From: JAVWHX01 sp036639875
Lineage (GTDB): Bacteria; Bacillota_I; Bacilli_A; Erysipelotrichales; Coprobacillaceae
Assembly: GCA_036639875.1 (NCBI GenBank)
Contig: JAVWHX010000048.1
Coordinates: 1-17,129, forward strand
DNA: 17,129 nucleotides
Direction: 5' to 3'
Position 1 is the stretch's first letter. Every line of letters starts with the position of its first letter. Below, in pieces: positions 7,507 through 14,365 of the stretch. Below the pieces are notes generated by a model. The model was given only the letters and a program-made list of their open reading frames with translations. It ran no database searches and was not told the DNA's origin. A program made the position numbers and the translations under genes.

Positions 7507-7535
7507 CAAAGGGCCATTTGATGGCCTTTTAAAAT
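7507..7535 (+). terminator. Intrinsic terminator of the redox operon
   Basis: GGCCAT (7512-7517), loop TTG and ATGGCC (7521-7526) form a GC-rich stem, extended by a G-U pair and A-T pairs, followed by TTTT. Confidence 0.85.
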
Positions 7536-7585
7536 AGCATATTTATATATAGTCTTTTAAAAGATAATAAAATGTTGTGAATCTC

Positions 7586-7614
7586 TTCATTTTTATTTCA
7601 ATTTCATGTATAAT
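7586..7614 (+). promoter_or_regulatory. Promoter of the PHP phosphatase gene
   Basis: A perfect TATAAT at 7609-7614 with a weak TTCATT at 7586-7591 (17-bp spacing). The RBS AGAGGAAG at 7637-7644 precedes the ATG at 7647. Confidence 0.55.
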
Positions 7615-7646
7615 AGCAATCATAGGATGGAGATGGAGAGGAAGTT

Positions 7647-8405
7647 ATGAAAAATTATCATACACATACAACACGTTGCTATCATGCAAGTGGAACTGAA
7701 GAAGAGTATATTCTTGCAGCAATTAAAGCTGGATATACAGAGTTAGGATTTAGTGATCATACACCATGGCATTATCGTTCAAACTATCATTCTACAATGA
7801 GAATGGAAGAAGACCGTTTAGATGATTATGTCAAAACATTACTTGAATTAAAAGAAAAATATAAAGAACAGATTTCTATTAAAATTGGATTGGAATGTGA
7901 ATACTTCCCTCAATATATGGATTGGTTAAAAGAAACACTTAAGAAATATTCAATTGATTATATTATTTTAGGAAATCATTTCGAGGATACTGATGAAACA
8001 GGAATTTATTATGGAAGACCACTGACTCAACAACAATTAACAAGTTATGTTGATAGTTGTATTGCAGCAATGAAGACAGGACTATATAGTTATCTTGCTC
8101 ATCCAGATTTAGCAAACTTTGATGAAAATGATGAATTTTATGCAAAGGAAATGACAAGACTATGTATGGCTGCTAAAGAAATGGATATTCCTTTAGAACT
8201 TAATCTATTAGGTTTTTCAACAAAACGTCATTATCCAAATGTATTGTTCTTTGTTATCGCTAAAAAAGTAGGAAATAAAATTATTATTGGAACAGATGCA
8301 CATGAAAGTGAAGCGCTATTAGATAAAGAAACATATAATAAAGCATATGAATTTATCAAAGATTTTGGTTTATTGTTTACAGAAGATATTAAGTTTTTAA
8401 GATAA
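7647..8405 (+). CDS. PHP-domain phosphatase, histidinol-phosphatase (HisJ/HisK)-like
   Basis: A 252-residue PHP-superfamily metal-dependent phosphoesterase. Metal ligands expected for the family are visible: H5 and H7 (YHTHT), D37-H38 (FSDHTPW), E83 or E85 (GLECEY), H111 (GNHF), H152 (AHPDL) and D217 with H219 (GTDAH). Architecture and length match the HisJ type that dephosphorylates histidinol phosphate. No other his genes are nearby, the gene has its own promoter and terminator, and many such orphan copies act on other phosphoesters, so I do not assign the symbol hisJ/hisK with certainty. Confidence 0.88.
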   Translation: MKNYHTHTTRCYHASGTEEEYILAAIKAGYTELGFSDHTPWHYRSNYHSTMRMEEDRLDDYVKTLLELKEKYKEQISIKIGLECEYFPQYMDWLKETLKKYSIDYIILGNHFEDTDETGIYYGRPLTQQQLTSYVDSCIAAMKTGLYSYLAHPDLANFDENDEFYAKEMTRLCMAAKEMDIPLELNLLGFSTKRHYPNVLFFVIAKKVGNKIIIGTDAHESEALLDKETYNKAYEFIKDFGLLFTEDIKFLR

Positions 8406-8406
8406 T

Positions 8407-8439
8407 AATGATGGTTTTGTAGAAAATCATCATTTTTTC
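8407..8439 (+). terminator. Intrinsic terminator after the PHP gene
   Basis: AATGATGGTTTT (8407-8418) and AAAATCATCATT (8423-8434) pair over 12 positions with one G-U, four-base loop GTAG, followed by a T run. It starts two bases after the stop codon. Confidence 0.87.
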
Positions 8440-8482
8440 TTTATAAAAAATGTTCTTTTCACTAAAAATGAGAATGAATTCA

Positions 8483-8505
8483 TGGTATAATATGGACTAA
8501 GGAAG
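8483..8505 (+). promoter_or_regulatory. Extended -10 promoter and RBS of the four-gene operon
   Basis: TGGTATAAT at 8483-8491 is an extended -10 with a consensus hexamer and no clear -35. AAGGAAG at 8499-8505 lies eight bases before ATG 8514, which decides that start over an overlapping in-frame GTG at 8505. Confidence 0.6.
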
Positions 8506-8513
8506 TGAATATA

Positions 8514-8774
8514 ATGGAACATATAACAGATATAGATAAAAAAGAATATATTGATGATTGTAAAAAGGTTGTTAAAACAACAATAGCAGTAGAAAAGATA
8601 GAATTAACAGATCATGAATTAACTTTATTAACTGAAGAAATAATGGATACATCATTAATGATGGGTGGAGATTATTCAAAAGAACATATTAAAGATGTCA
8701 CAATACAATACATACAAAGCAATTTCTTATCACGTTTTAGACGTGCTCATCAAGGTGAACAATATGAGATATAA
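8514..8774 (+). CDS. Hypothetical protein, 86 aa
   Basis: I do not recognise this protein. It is small, charged and predicted mostly helical, with an acidic N-terminal half (MEHITDIDKKEYIDDCKK) and a basic patch near the C terminus (FLSRFRRAHQG at about 70-80). It has no signal peptide and no membrane segment. There are two methionines followed by a GG pair (MMGGDYS) around residue 50. Its start is set by the RBS at 8499-8505. Its last 11 bases overlap the next gene, so the two are translationally coupled and their products probably act together. The codon use resembles the neighbours. Confidence 0.75.
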   Translation: MEHITDIDKKEYIDDCKKVVKTTIAVEKIELTDHELTLLTEEIMDTSLMMGGDYSKEHIKDVTIQYIQSNFLSRFRRAHQGEQYEI

Positions 8775-9981
8775 TACTCAACTCATGCAAGAATTCTTGG
8801 ATGATAATAAGTCTCAATACATTGGAAAGTATAGATTTCATAGTGGTTATAGAACAAGTGAAAATAGTTTTAAATGTCATTATTATATGTTGGATGAAAA
8901 CTTTAGGCAGATTGATATATATGTAGAAGTTCAATGTATTGGAAAAATCACTTATACATTTTCTGAAGATCTTCATGAACAAGAGAAATTGTTTATTGTT
9001 AAGGATGCTATTAAGCATGTGATTATAAAAAGTGAATATAATAGCACTCTTCATTATTCATTATATGAAAATTATATTAAAAACATTTCAACTCAGCATC
9101 ATTCTTTAGAACCGATTGATTTTTGTGATATTTTAAATTACATGAAATATCATAAAGGTATTAATCAGGAAACAATGGATGAATTTTATAAAACATTTAT
9201 TCCTTGTTTGAAAACATTGTTATCAAATAGACAATATAAGAAGTTTATTGATAGTGTGAATATATTATTTGGTTCTATTTTATATCAATATGAATGGAGT
9301 GGAACTGCTTCTAAATACTTAGATACAGAATATCAATTCCATTTATATTATGTAAGAGAAATTATTCGTATTGTTTATGAAAACTTGGATAAGTTTTATA
9401 ATAATGTAAAAGATGAATTGTTTGAAGCAATTCATATATTATGTTTAAATCCTCGTTTTTCTTTTGCGATTATGACTGATTTTGGATCAATGGTTTTATC
9501 TCAATATAGAGTTACAAAGAATTTGATTGAGACTCTTAAAGAGGATCTGATTTTAAATGATAAAGATGAAAAAAGAGAAAATGCGAATCTTGTTTTTTCT
9601 TATATATATTATATTTTTCATAATGATGTAGATCAATACAATGCAGTTGTTATTGAAATTTTAAGAGGAATCATTAATAATATGCTAACATTTGCGAATC
9701 ATGATTTAGATTTAGCTTTAGGAAATTCAATTGTAAAAACAGAAGGTTATGAAATTTTATTAAATCTTTTCCATGAAGATTATAATACTTTTATCTTTAC
9801 TTGTTTCCCAATTGATACATTCCCTGTGCAATTAAGACCTAAAGTTAGAGATAAGCTAGTAACTGCAATTCAGTATTTTGCAGCTAGAATGGAAAGTGAA
9901 AATTATCGTTTAAGTTCTTTTGAACAAGTTATGAATATAAATAGATTGTTAATGGAAAATTTTAAGGAGTGGTATAAATGA
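8764..9981 (+). CDS. Hypothetical protein, 405 aa, helical
   Basis: I do not recognise a family. The frame is open from 8665, but ATG 8764 is preferred: AAGGTG (8753-8758) is correctly spaced, and starting earlier would overlap the upstream gene by over 100 bases. The N-terminal third (about 20-100) looks like mixed alpha/beta with alternating strands (YRFHSGYRT, IDIYVEVQCIGKITYTF). From about residue 110 onward the protein is almost entirely amphipathic helix, rich in Tyr, Ile, Leu and Asn, which suggests a helical-repeat scaffold. No transmembrane segment or signal peptide. It overlaps the preceding gene by 11 bases and the next by four (ATGA), so it belongs to a tightly coupled operon. Confidence 0.8.
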   Translation: MRYNTQLMQEFLDDNKSQYIGKYRFHSGYRTSENSFKCHYYMLDENFRQIDIYVEVQCIGKITYTFSEDLHEQEKLFIVKDAIKHVIIKSEYNSTLHYSLYENYIKNISTQHHSLEPIDFCDILNYMKYHKGINQETMDEFYKTFIPCLKTLLSNRQYKKFIDSVNILFGSILYQYEWSGTASKYLDTEYQFHLYYVREIIRIVYENLDKFYNNVKDELFEAIHILCLNPRFSFAIMTDFGSMVLSQYRVTKNLIETLKEDLILNDKDEKRENANLVFSYIYYIFHNDVDQYNAVVIEILRGIINNMLTFANHDLDLALGNSIVKTEGYEILLNLFHEDYNTFIFTCFPIDTFPVQLRPKVRDKLVTAIQYFAARMESENYRLSSFEQVMNINRLLMENFKEWYK

Positions 9982-10877
9982 AAAAGAAAACAATAGTTTC
10001 AAGTGCGTTGGCTTCGACTGTAACAGTATCAACATTATCAGCAGGTGTTGTTTTATCAAGACAATTTGCTAAGAAAGTCTTGTATCGTGAAAAGTTAAGT
10101 AAAGAAGATCAAAGTCATTGGTATGAAGAAATTGGTGCTGAAAAGATTAAGATTAAAAATCATAAAGATATGTTTTTGCAAGGGTATTTAATTGAAAAAC
10201 CAAAAGCAAAGAGAACTATTATTTGTTTACATGCATTAATGAAATCTGCTTATTCTTTGAAAGAGACAGTTATCTATCTTCAAAAGATATTTGAAAATGA
10301 TAATATCTTAATGATTGATGCTAATGCTCATGGATTAAGTGATGGTTATATTAGAGGATTTGGATATAGAGATGTTTTTGACTTGATGTATTTTAATACT
10401 TATGTATTACAAAAATATGGAAGTGATCATCGTATTGTTATGTATGGACAAGGGATGGGTGCTAATACAATTTTAAATACATCTGGATTAGATAAGTTAA
10501 AGAATGTTGATTTGATTATTAGTGAAGGAGCATATGATAATGTTTCTGATTATTTAGCAATTTGTTGTCAAAAAGAAACAAAGATATTACGTATGGTTTG
10601 TGGTTCGATTATTCGTTCTACAATTAAAGCAGAAATCCAAACTGATATTAAGAAAATGAATACAGTGAATTTGGTTAAGAAAAACCATATTCCTACTGTT
10701 TATATTCATTCTAAAGTAGATGAGGATGTTCCATTTCAAATGGTTTTCCCTTTATATAATCATGATCAATCAAATAAATTATTATTTCCAATTAAAGAAA
10801 AGCATTTATATGATTTTAATGATTTTGAAGATTCGTATCTACAATCGTTTATTGATTTTGTAAATGAAAACATATAA
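9978..10877 (+). CDS. Membrane-anchored alpha/beta hydrolase-fold protein lacking the nucleophile Ser
   Basis: A 299-residue protein with an N-terminal lysine cluster and a hydrophobic stretch (about 5-28) likely to be a signal anchor. It then shows the alpha/beta hydrolase landmarks: oxyanion segment CLHAL (83-87), DANAHGLSDG (114-123), the nucleophile elbow, an acidic residue D248 in HSKVDEDVP and H276 in the final loop. At the elbow, where GxSxG is expected, the sequence is G157-Q-G159-M-G161: glycine (codon GGG) replaces the catalytic serine. It therefore resembles BD-FAE/YqkD-type esterases in fold but should be unable to use the normal mechanism. ATGA overlap with the upstream gene and a 14-base gap to the GH1 gene place it in one operon. 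Confidence 0.82.
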   Translation: MKKKTIVSSALASTVTVSTLSAGVVLSRQFAKKVLYREKLSKEDQSHWYEEIGAEKIKIKNHKDMFLQGYLIEKPKAKRTIICLHALMKSAYSLKETVIYLQKIFENDNILMIDANAHGLSDGYIRGFGYRDVFDLMYFNTYVLQKYGSDHRIVMYGQGMGANTILNTSGLDKLKNVDLIISEGAYDNVSDYLAICCQKETKILRMVCGSIIRSTIKAEIQTDIKKMNTVNLVKKNHIPTVYIHSKVDEDVPFQMVFPLYNHDQSNKLLFPIKEKHLYDFNDFEDSYLQSFIDFVNENI

Positions 10878-10891
10878 CAAGGAGGATATAT

Positions 10892-12346
10892 ATGTATTTT
10901 AAAGAATCAAAAGGATTCCCTGAAGGTTTCTTATGGGGAAGTGCATCAGCTGCTTATCAAGTAGAAGGTGGATGGCAAGATGATGGTAAAGGTATTTCTA
11001 ACTGGGATGAGTTTGTGAGAATTCCAGGGAAAACATTTCAAGCGACAACTGGTGATAAAGCAGTAGATCATTATCATCGTTATAAAGAAGATGTAGCTTT
11101 AATGGCAGAAATGGGATTAAAGACTTATCGTTTTTCTATTGCATGGGCAAGGATTTATCCTAATGGTAATGGAGAAGTTAATGAGGCTGGATTGAAGTTT
11201 TATGATGATTTAATTAATGAATTGATTAAATATGGTATTGAACCAATGGTTACTGTTTATCATTGGGATATGCCTCAAGCATTAGAAAATCTATATCATG
11301 GTTGGGAAAATAGAAAGATTGTTGATGACTATGTGAATTATGCAACAACTTTATTTAAAAGATATGGGGATCGTGTTAAGTATTGGATTACAATGAATGA
11401 ACAAAATATCTTTACAACATTTGGGTGGTTAAAAGGAATGCATCCACCTGGAAAGAGTAATGAAATGAAGTTGTTTTATCAAGTGAATCATCATGCTAAT
11501 ATGGCACATGCAAAAACAGTTATTGAGTTAAAGAAACTCTATCCAGAAGCACATGTTGGAGCAAGTTTTGCATATGGACCTTGTTATGCATATGATAGAA
11601 GACCAGAGAATGCTATGGCAAAGGCTGATTTTGATGACTTACAGAATTACTGGTGGATGGATATTTATGCTTATGGGCGTTATCCTAGAAGTGCATGGGC
11701 TTATTTAGAAAGTTTAAATGCAACTCCTGATTTTGAAGAGGGAGATAAAGAAACTTTAGAAGCAGCAGCTAAGTTAGTTAATTTTATGGGTGTTAATTAT
11801 TATCAAACAAATGTTGCTGAATATAACGATATTAATGGCGTTGGAGCAAGTGACAATGCTATGAATACAACTGGTAAGAAAGGAACTGCTAAAGTTCAAG
11901 GTATCCCAGGATTATATAAGAATCCTGCAAATGATTTCTTACCAACAACAGATTGGGATTGGACAATTGATCCTATGGGATTAAGAATGTGTTGTAGAGA
12001 TATTACATCACGTTACGATTTACCAATTGTTATTTCTGAAAATGGATTAGGTGCATTTGATAAGTTAGAAGCTAGTGGTGAAGTTCATGATCCATATCGT
12101 ATTGCTTATTTAAAAGCTCATATTGAAGAATTAAAGAAAGCATGTGATGATGGTTGTAGAGTTCTTGCTTATTGTACTTGGTCATATACTGACTTATTAA
12201 GTTGGTTAAATGGATATCAAAAGAGATATGGATTTGTTTATATTGATAGAGAAGAAGATGAAAATACTGGAACTCTTAATAGATATAAGAAAGATTCATA
12301 TTATTGGTATAAGAAAGTGATTAAAACAAACGGAGAAGCATTATAA
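10892..12346 (+). CDS. GH1 family 6-phospho-beta-glycosidase
   Basis: A complete 484-residue TIM-barrel retaining glycosidase. The N-terminal family signature is FPEGFLWGSASAAYQVEGG (9-27). The acid/base is E170 in TMNEQN, and the nucleophile is E383 in VISENGLG. The segment S437-W438-L-N-G-Y-Q-K444-R-Y446 matches the phosphate-binding Ser/Lys/Tyr triad described for Lactococcus 6-phospho-beta-galactosidase (S428, K435, Y437), so the substrate is probably a 6-phosphorylated disaccharide brought in by a PTS. W438 next to the Ser is the galactosidase-type residue, but glucoside versus galactoside cannot be settled here. AAGGAGG at 10879-10885 is a strong RBS. No PTS genes are in the window, and no GH1-specific regulator is next to it. 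Confidence 0.93.
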   Translation: MYFKESKGFPEGFLWGSASAAYQVEGGWQDDGKGISNWDEFVRIPGKTFQATTGDKAVDHYHRYKEDVALMAEMGLKTYRFSIAWARIYPNGNGEVNEAGLKFYDDLINELIKYGIEPMVTVYHWDMPQALENLYHGWENRKIVDDYVNYATTLFKRYGDRVKYWITMNEQNIFTTFGWLKGMHPPGKSNEMKLFYQVNHHANMAHAKTVIELKKLYPEAHVGASFAYGPCYAYDRRPENAMAKADFDDLQNYWWMDIYAYGRYPRSAWAYLESLNATPDFEEGDKETLEAAAKLVNFMGVNYYQTNVAEYNDINGVGASDNAMNTTGKKGTAKVQGIPGLYKNPANDFLPTTDWDWTIDPMGLRMCCRDITSRYDLPIVISENGLGAFDKLEASGEVHDPYRIAYLKAHIEELKKACDDGCRVLAYCTWSYTDLLSWLNGYQKRYGFVYIDREEDENTGTLNRYKKDSYYWYKKVIKTNGEAL

Positions 12347-12356
12347 TTTGATACAT

Positions 12357-12382
12357 AAGGTTGCTTAAAAGCAACCTTTTCT
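12357..12382 (+). terminator. Intrinsic terminator of the GH1 operon
   Basis: AAGGTTGCTT (12357-12366) and AAGCAACCTT (12369-12378) are perfect arms around AA, followed by TT. The usable stem is about 8-9 bp with a tetraloop. Confidence 0.88.
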
Positions 12383-12419
12383 ATTGATATAGAATTAAGT
12401 ATCTTTTAAAAAGAGTTCA

Positions 12420-12428
12420 TGTTATAAT
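12420..12428 (+). promoter_or_regulatory. Extended -10 promoter of the corA leader transcript
   Basis: TGTTATAAT at 12420-12428 is an extended -10 with a consensus hexamer; no clear -35. Transcription from about 12435 would leave roughly 20 bases before the leader start codon. Confidence 0.6.
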
Positions 12429-12456
12429 AAAAAAACTAAAGAAAGAAGGTGTTGTT

Positions 12457-12531
12457 ATGTCTCCTGAGCCCTCGAGTCAAACCAAGAATTATATAAATAT
12501 AACAGGAGACATACAAGCCAATCTCCTGTAA
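12457..12531 (+). CDS. Leader peptide, 24 aa, upstream of corA
   Basis: A 24-codon open frame beginning ATG and ending TAA 14 bases before the corA ATG. GAAGGTG (12445-12451) provides a correctly spaced ribosome binding site. The peptide starts M-S-P-E-P-S-S-Q-T-K, followed by N-Y-I-N-I-T-G-D and a C-terminal A-N-L-L. It is not hydrophobic enough for a membrane peptide. Its codons contain segments A, B and C of a mutually exclusive hairpin set that controls the corA Shine-Dalgarno. The acidic/proline start recalls E. coli MgtL (which begins M-E-P-D-P), whose nascent chain destabilises ribosomes at low Mg2+. Function is inference; the open frame, RBS and pairing are seen directly. It is shorter than ordinary annotation cut-offs. 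Confidence 0.68.
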   Translation: MSPEPSSQTKNYINITGDIQANLL

Positions 12532-12539
12532 GAAGGAGG
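12457..12539 (+). promoter_or_regulatory. Translation-attenuation RNA switch in the corA leader
   Basis: Four segments can pair alternately. A, ATGTCTCCTG (12457-12466), is the perfect complement of B, CAGGAGACAT (12503-12512). B can instead pair with C, TCTCCTG (12522-12528). C can instead pair with D, the corA Shine-Dalgarno (CTCCT 12523-12527 with AGGAG 12534-12538, loop of six). A:B leaves C free to hide the ribosome binding site; B:C exposes it. This is the layout of erm/cat-type translational attenuators. No U-tract follows any hairpin, so control at translation rather than termination is favoured. Confidence 0.7.
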
Positions 12540-12545
12540 TAAAAG

Positions 12546-13490
12546 ATGCTTGAATTTTATAAAACATTTGACGGAGTTACTAAAAAAATAGAGAAACCTG
12601 AACAAGGGTGCTGGATCAGTGCTGTGTCACCTAGACCAGAAGAAATTGATTATCTTATTAATGAAGTTGGAGTTCTTTCAGAATTTGTAAAGGCTTCTTT
12701 GGATGAAGAAGAAGTATCACATATTGATCATGATGATGATCATGATCAAACTCTTATTATTATTGATTATCCAAGTGCAGAAGAAAATGATAAAATGGTG
12801 GAAGATACGTTATTATATACAACACTTCCATTAGGTGTTGTTTTTATGAAAGGTTATATTGTTACAATTTCTTTGTATGAGAATTTGAATGTTGAGGATA
12901 TGGCATTAGGACGTATTCGAGGTATTAATACAAGTATGAAGACTAAGTTCTTATTGTTGATGTTATTACGTATATCACAACGTTTCTTGATTTATTTAAG
13001 ACAAATTGATCGTATTTCTTTAAGAACTGAAAAGACTTTACATCAATCTATGAAAAACAAAGAATTAATTCAGATGTTAGGATTAGAAAAATCACTTGTT
13101 TATTTTTCTACATCTTTAAAGACAGACGAAGTCACTTTAAATAAAATAAGTCGTGGACGACTTATTAAGTTATATGAAGAAGATCAAGATTTATTAGAAG
13201 ATGTTCTTATTGAAATACATCAAGCTATAGAGATGTGTAATATTTATTCAAATATTCTATCTGGAACTATGGATGCGTTCGCATCAGTTATTTCTAATAA
13301 CTTGAATATCGTAATGAAGATATTAACTGTTATTACAATTGTTATGGCAATACCAAATATTATTTTTAGTTTTTATGGTATGAATGTTGAAGGGTTACCA
13401 ATACCTGAGTGGTGGTTCCCAACAATTGTTGCTGTTATCGCAATGATTATTGCATCTTGGATATTTAAGAAAAAAGATATGTTTCATTAA
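12546..13490 (+). CDS. corA: CorA-family divalent metal ion transporter
   Basis: A 314-residue pentameric channel-type Mg2+/Co2+/Ni2+ transporter. The C terminus has two membrane helices (about 253-276 and 290-307) joined by the diagnostic Y-G-M-N motif (G278-M279-N280) and ends in a short basic tail, as in CorA. The long N-terminal cytoplasmic domain includes a strongly charged run at H59-I-D-H-D-D-D-H-D67, which could be an extra metal-sensing site. The stalk helix is around 200-252. The start at 12546 is backed by AAGGAGG (12533-12539). Its ribosome binding site can be sequestered by leader segment C, and it follows the leader ORF closely, so its expression is probably gated by leader translation. 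Mg2+ is the likeliest ion, but Co2+, Ni2+ or Zn2+ efflux cannot be excluded. Confidence 0.93.
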   Translation: MLEFYKTFDGVTKKIEKPEQGCWISAVSPRPEEIDYLINEVGVLSEFVKASLDEEEVSHIDHDDDHDQTLIIIDYPSAEENDKMVEDTLLYTTLPLGVVFMKGYIVTISLYENLNVEDMALGRIRGINTSMKTKFLLLMLLRISQRFLIYLRQIDRISLRTEKTLHQSMKNKELIQMLGLEKSLVYFSTSLKTDEVTLNKISRGRLIKLYEEDQDLLEDVLIEIHQAIEMCNIYSNILSGTMDAFASVISNNLNIVMKILTVITIVMAIPNIIFSFYGMNVEGLPIPEWWFPTIVAVIAMIIASWIFKKKDMFH

Positions 13491-13496
13491 TCTAGT

Positions 13497-13522
13497 AAGA
13501 GTACTGTGTACTCTTTTTCTTT
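13497..13522 (+). terminator. Intrinsic terminator of corA
   Basis: AAGAGTAC (13497-13504), loop TGT, GTACTCTT (13508-13515), then TTT and a T-rich stretch. Confidence 0.9.
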
Positions 13523-13563
13523 TTATATTGTTATGATAGAATGTATAAAAGGTTGGTGATTTG

Positions 13564-14310
13564 ATGAAATATAAAGATTATGGTATTGTCATCACAGGCG
13601 GAGGACATGGAATAGGAAAGGGAATTATTGAAGAGTTTGTAAATGAAGGTGCAAAAGTATGTTTTATTGATATCAACGAAGCATATAGAAAAACGTTAGA
13701 GAATGATGATGTATATTTCTTTTTAGGAGATGTTTCTAAACAAGATGATTTGGATATGTTTGTATCTTTTTGTAAGAACAAGTTACAAAGAATTGATATA
13801 TTGATTAATAATGCATGTGTATCACATAAGGGAATATTAAGTGATTGTCACTATGAAGATTTTCAACATACATTATCGATAGGGGTAGTTGCTCCATATT
13901 ACTTAAGCCAAAGTTTTAAGAATGATTTAACAAAGCAGAAAGGATCAATTATTAATATTGCTTCTTCACGTGCATTTCAATCTGAACCTGATACAGAATC
14001 ATATTCTAGTGCAAAGGGTGGAATTGTATCATTAACACATGCATTAAGTGTATCATTGTCAGGCAATGTAAGAGTGAATTGTATTGCTCCTGGGTGGATA
14101 GATGTCCATGATACTGATTCGTTTTCTAAAGAAGATATGTCAGCAATTCCAGTAGGTAGAGTAGGTACACCTAAAGATATTGCAAAGATGGTAAGTTTTT
14201 TATGCAGTGATGATGCTAGCTTTATCACTGGAGAAACATTTATTGTTGATGGTGGCATGAATAAAAGAATGATATATCATGGAGACCATGGATGGGAGTA
14301 TCATATATAG
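13564..14310 (+). CDS. Short-chain dehydrogenase/reductase (classical)
   Basis: A 248-residue classical SDR. The nucleotide-binding loop is TGGGHGIG (11-18). D36 at the end of the second strand (FIDIN) suggests NAD rather than NADP. S134/S135 in NIASSRAF, Y147 and K151 (YSSAK) form the catalytic triad, and CIAPGWIDV and ITGETFIVDGGMN close the family pattern. The NNAG motif reads NNAC (C85). A TTG at 13561 is also in frame, but ATG 13564 is the better start; the ribosome binding site is weak (GGTGA at 13555-13559 or AAAGG at 13548-13552). It stands alone, between the corA terminator and the toxin-antitoxin locus. Substrate unknown. Confidence 0.9.
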   Translation: MKYKDYGIVITGGGHGIGKGIIEEFVNEGAKVCFIDINEAYRKTLENDDVYFFLGDVSKQDDLDMFVSFCKNKLQRIDILINNACVSHKGILSDCHYEDFQHTLSIGVVAPYYLSQSFKNDLTKQKGSIINIASSRAFQSEPDTESYSSAKGGIVSLTHALSVSLSGNVRVNCIAPGWIDVHDTDSFSKEDMSAIPVGRVGTPKDIAKMVSFLCSDDASFITGETFIVDGGMNKRMIYHGDHGWEYHI

Positions 14311-14331
14311 TTTGCTTTAGGCATTTTTAAC

Positions 14332-14359
14332 TTGAAAAATATATAAATTAATATATAAT
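14332..14359 (+). promoter_or_regulatory. Promoter of a convergent small RNA (antitoxin candidate)
   Basis: TTGAAA (14332-14337), a 16-base spacer and a perfect TATAAT (14354-14359). It lies 20 bases after the SDR stop codon, and no ORF with a ribosome binding site follows on this strand before the terminator at 14449, so it should drive a short RNA. Confidence 0.7.
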
Positions 14360-14365
14360 ATAAAT

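Noticed and set aside
7553..7564. TCTTTTAAAAGA palindrome upstream of the PHP gene
   Set aside because: Pure A/T-rich self-complementarity of this length is expected by chance in this base composition.
8665..8763. N-terminal extension of the 405-aa protein, starting at 8665
   Set aside because: It would overlap the 86-aa gene by more than 100 bases and has no ribosome binding site; ATG 8764 has AAGGTG at the right distance.
12435..12545. M-box (ykoK) or other known metal riboswitch in front of corA
   Set aside because: The leader is only about 110 nt, lacks the long multi-stem M-box core and ends without a terminator. I also compared it with fluoride, NiCo and yybP-ykoY consensus features and found no match by eye; a covariance-model search would be decisive.
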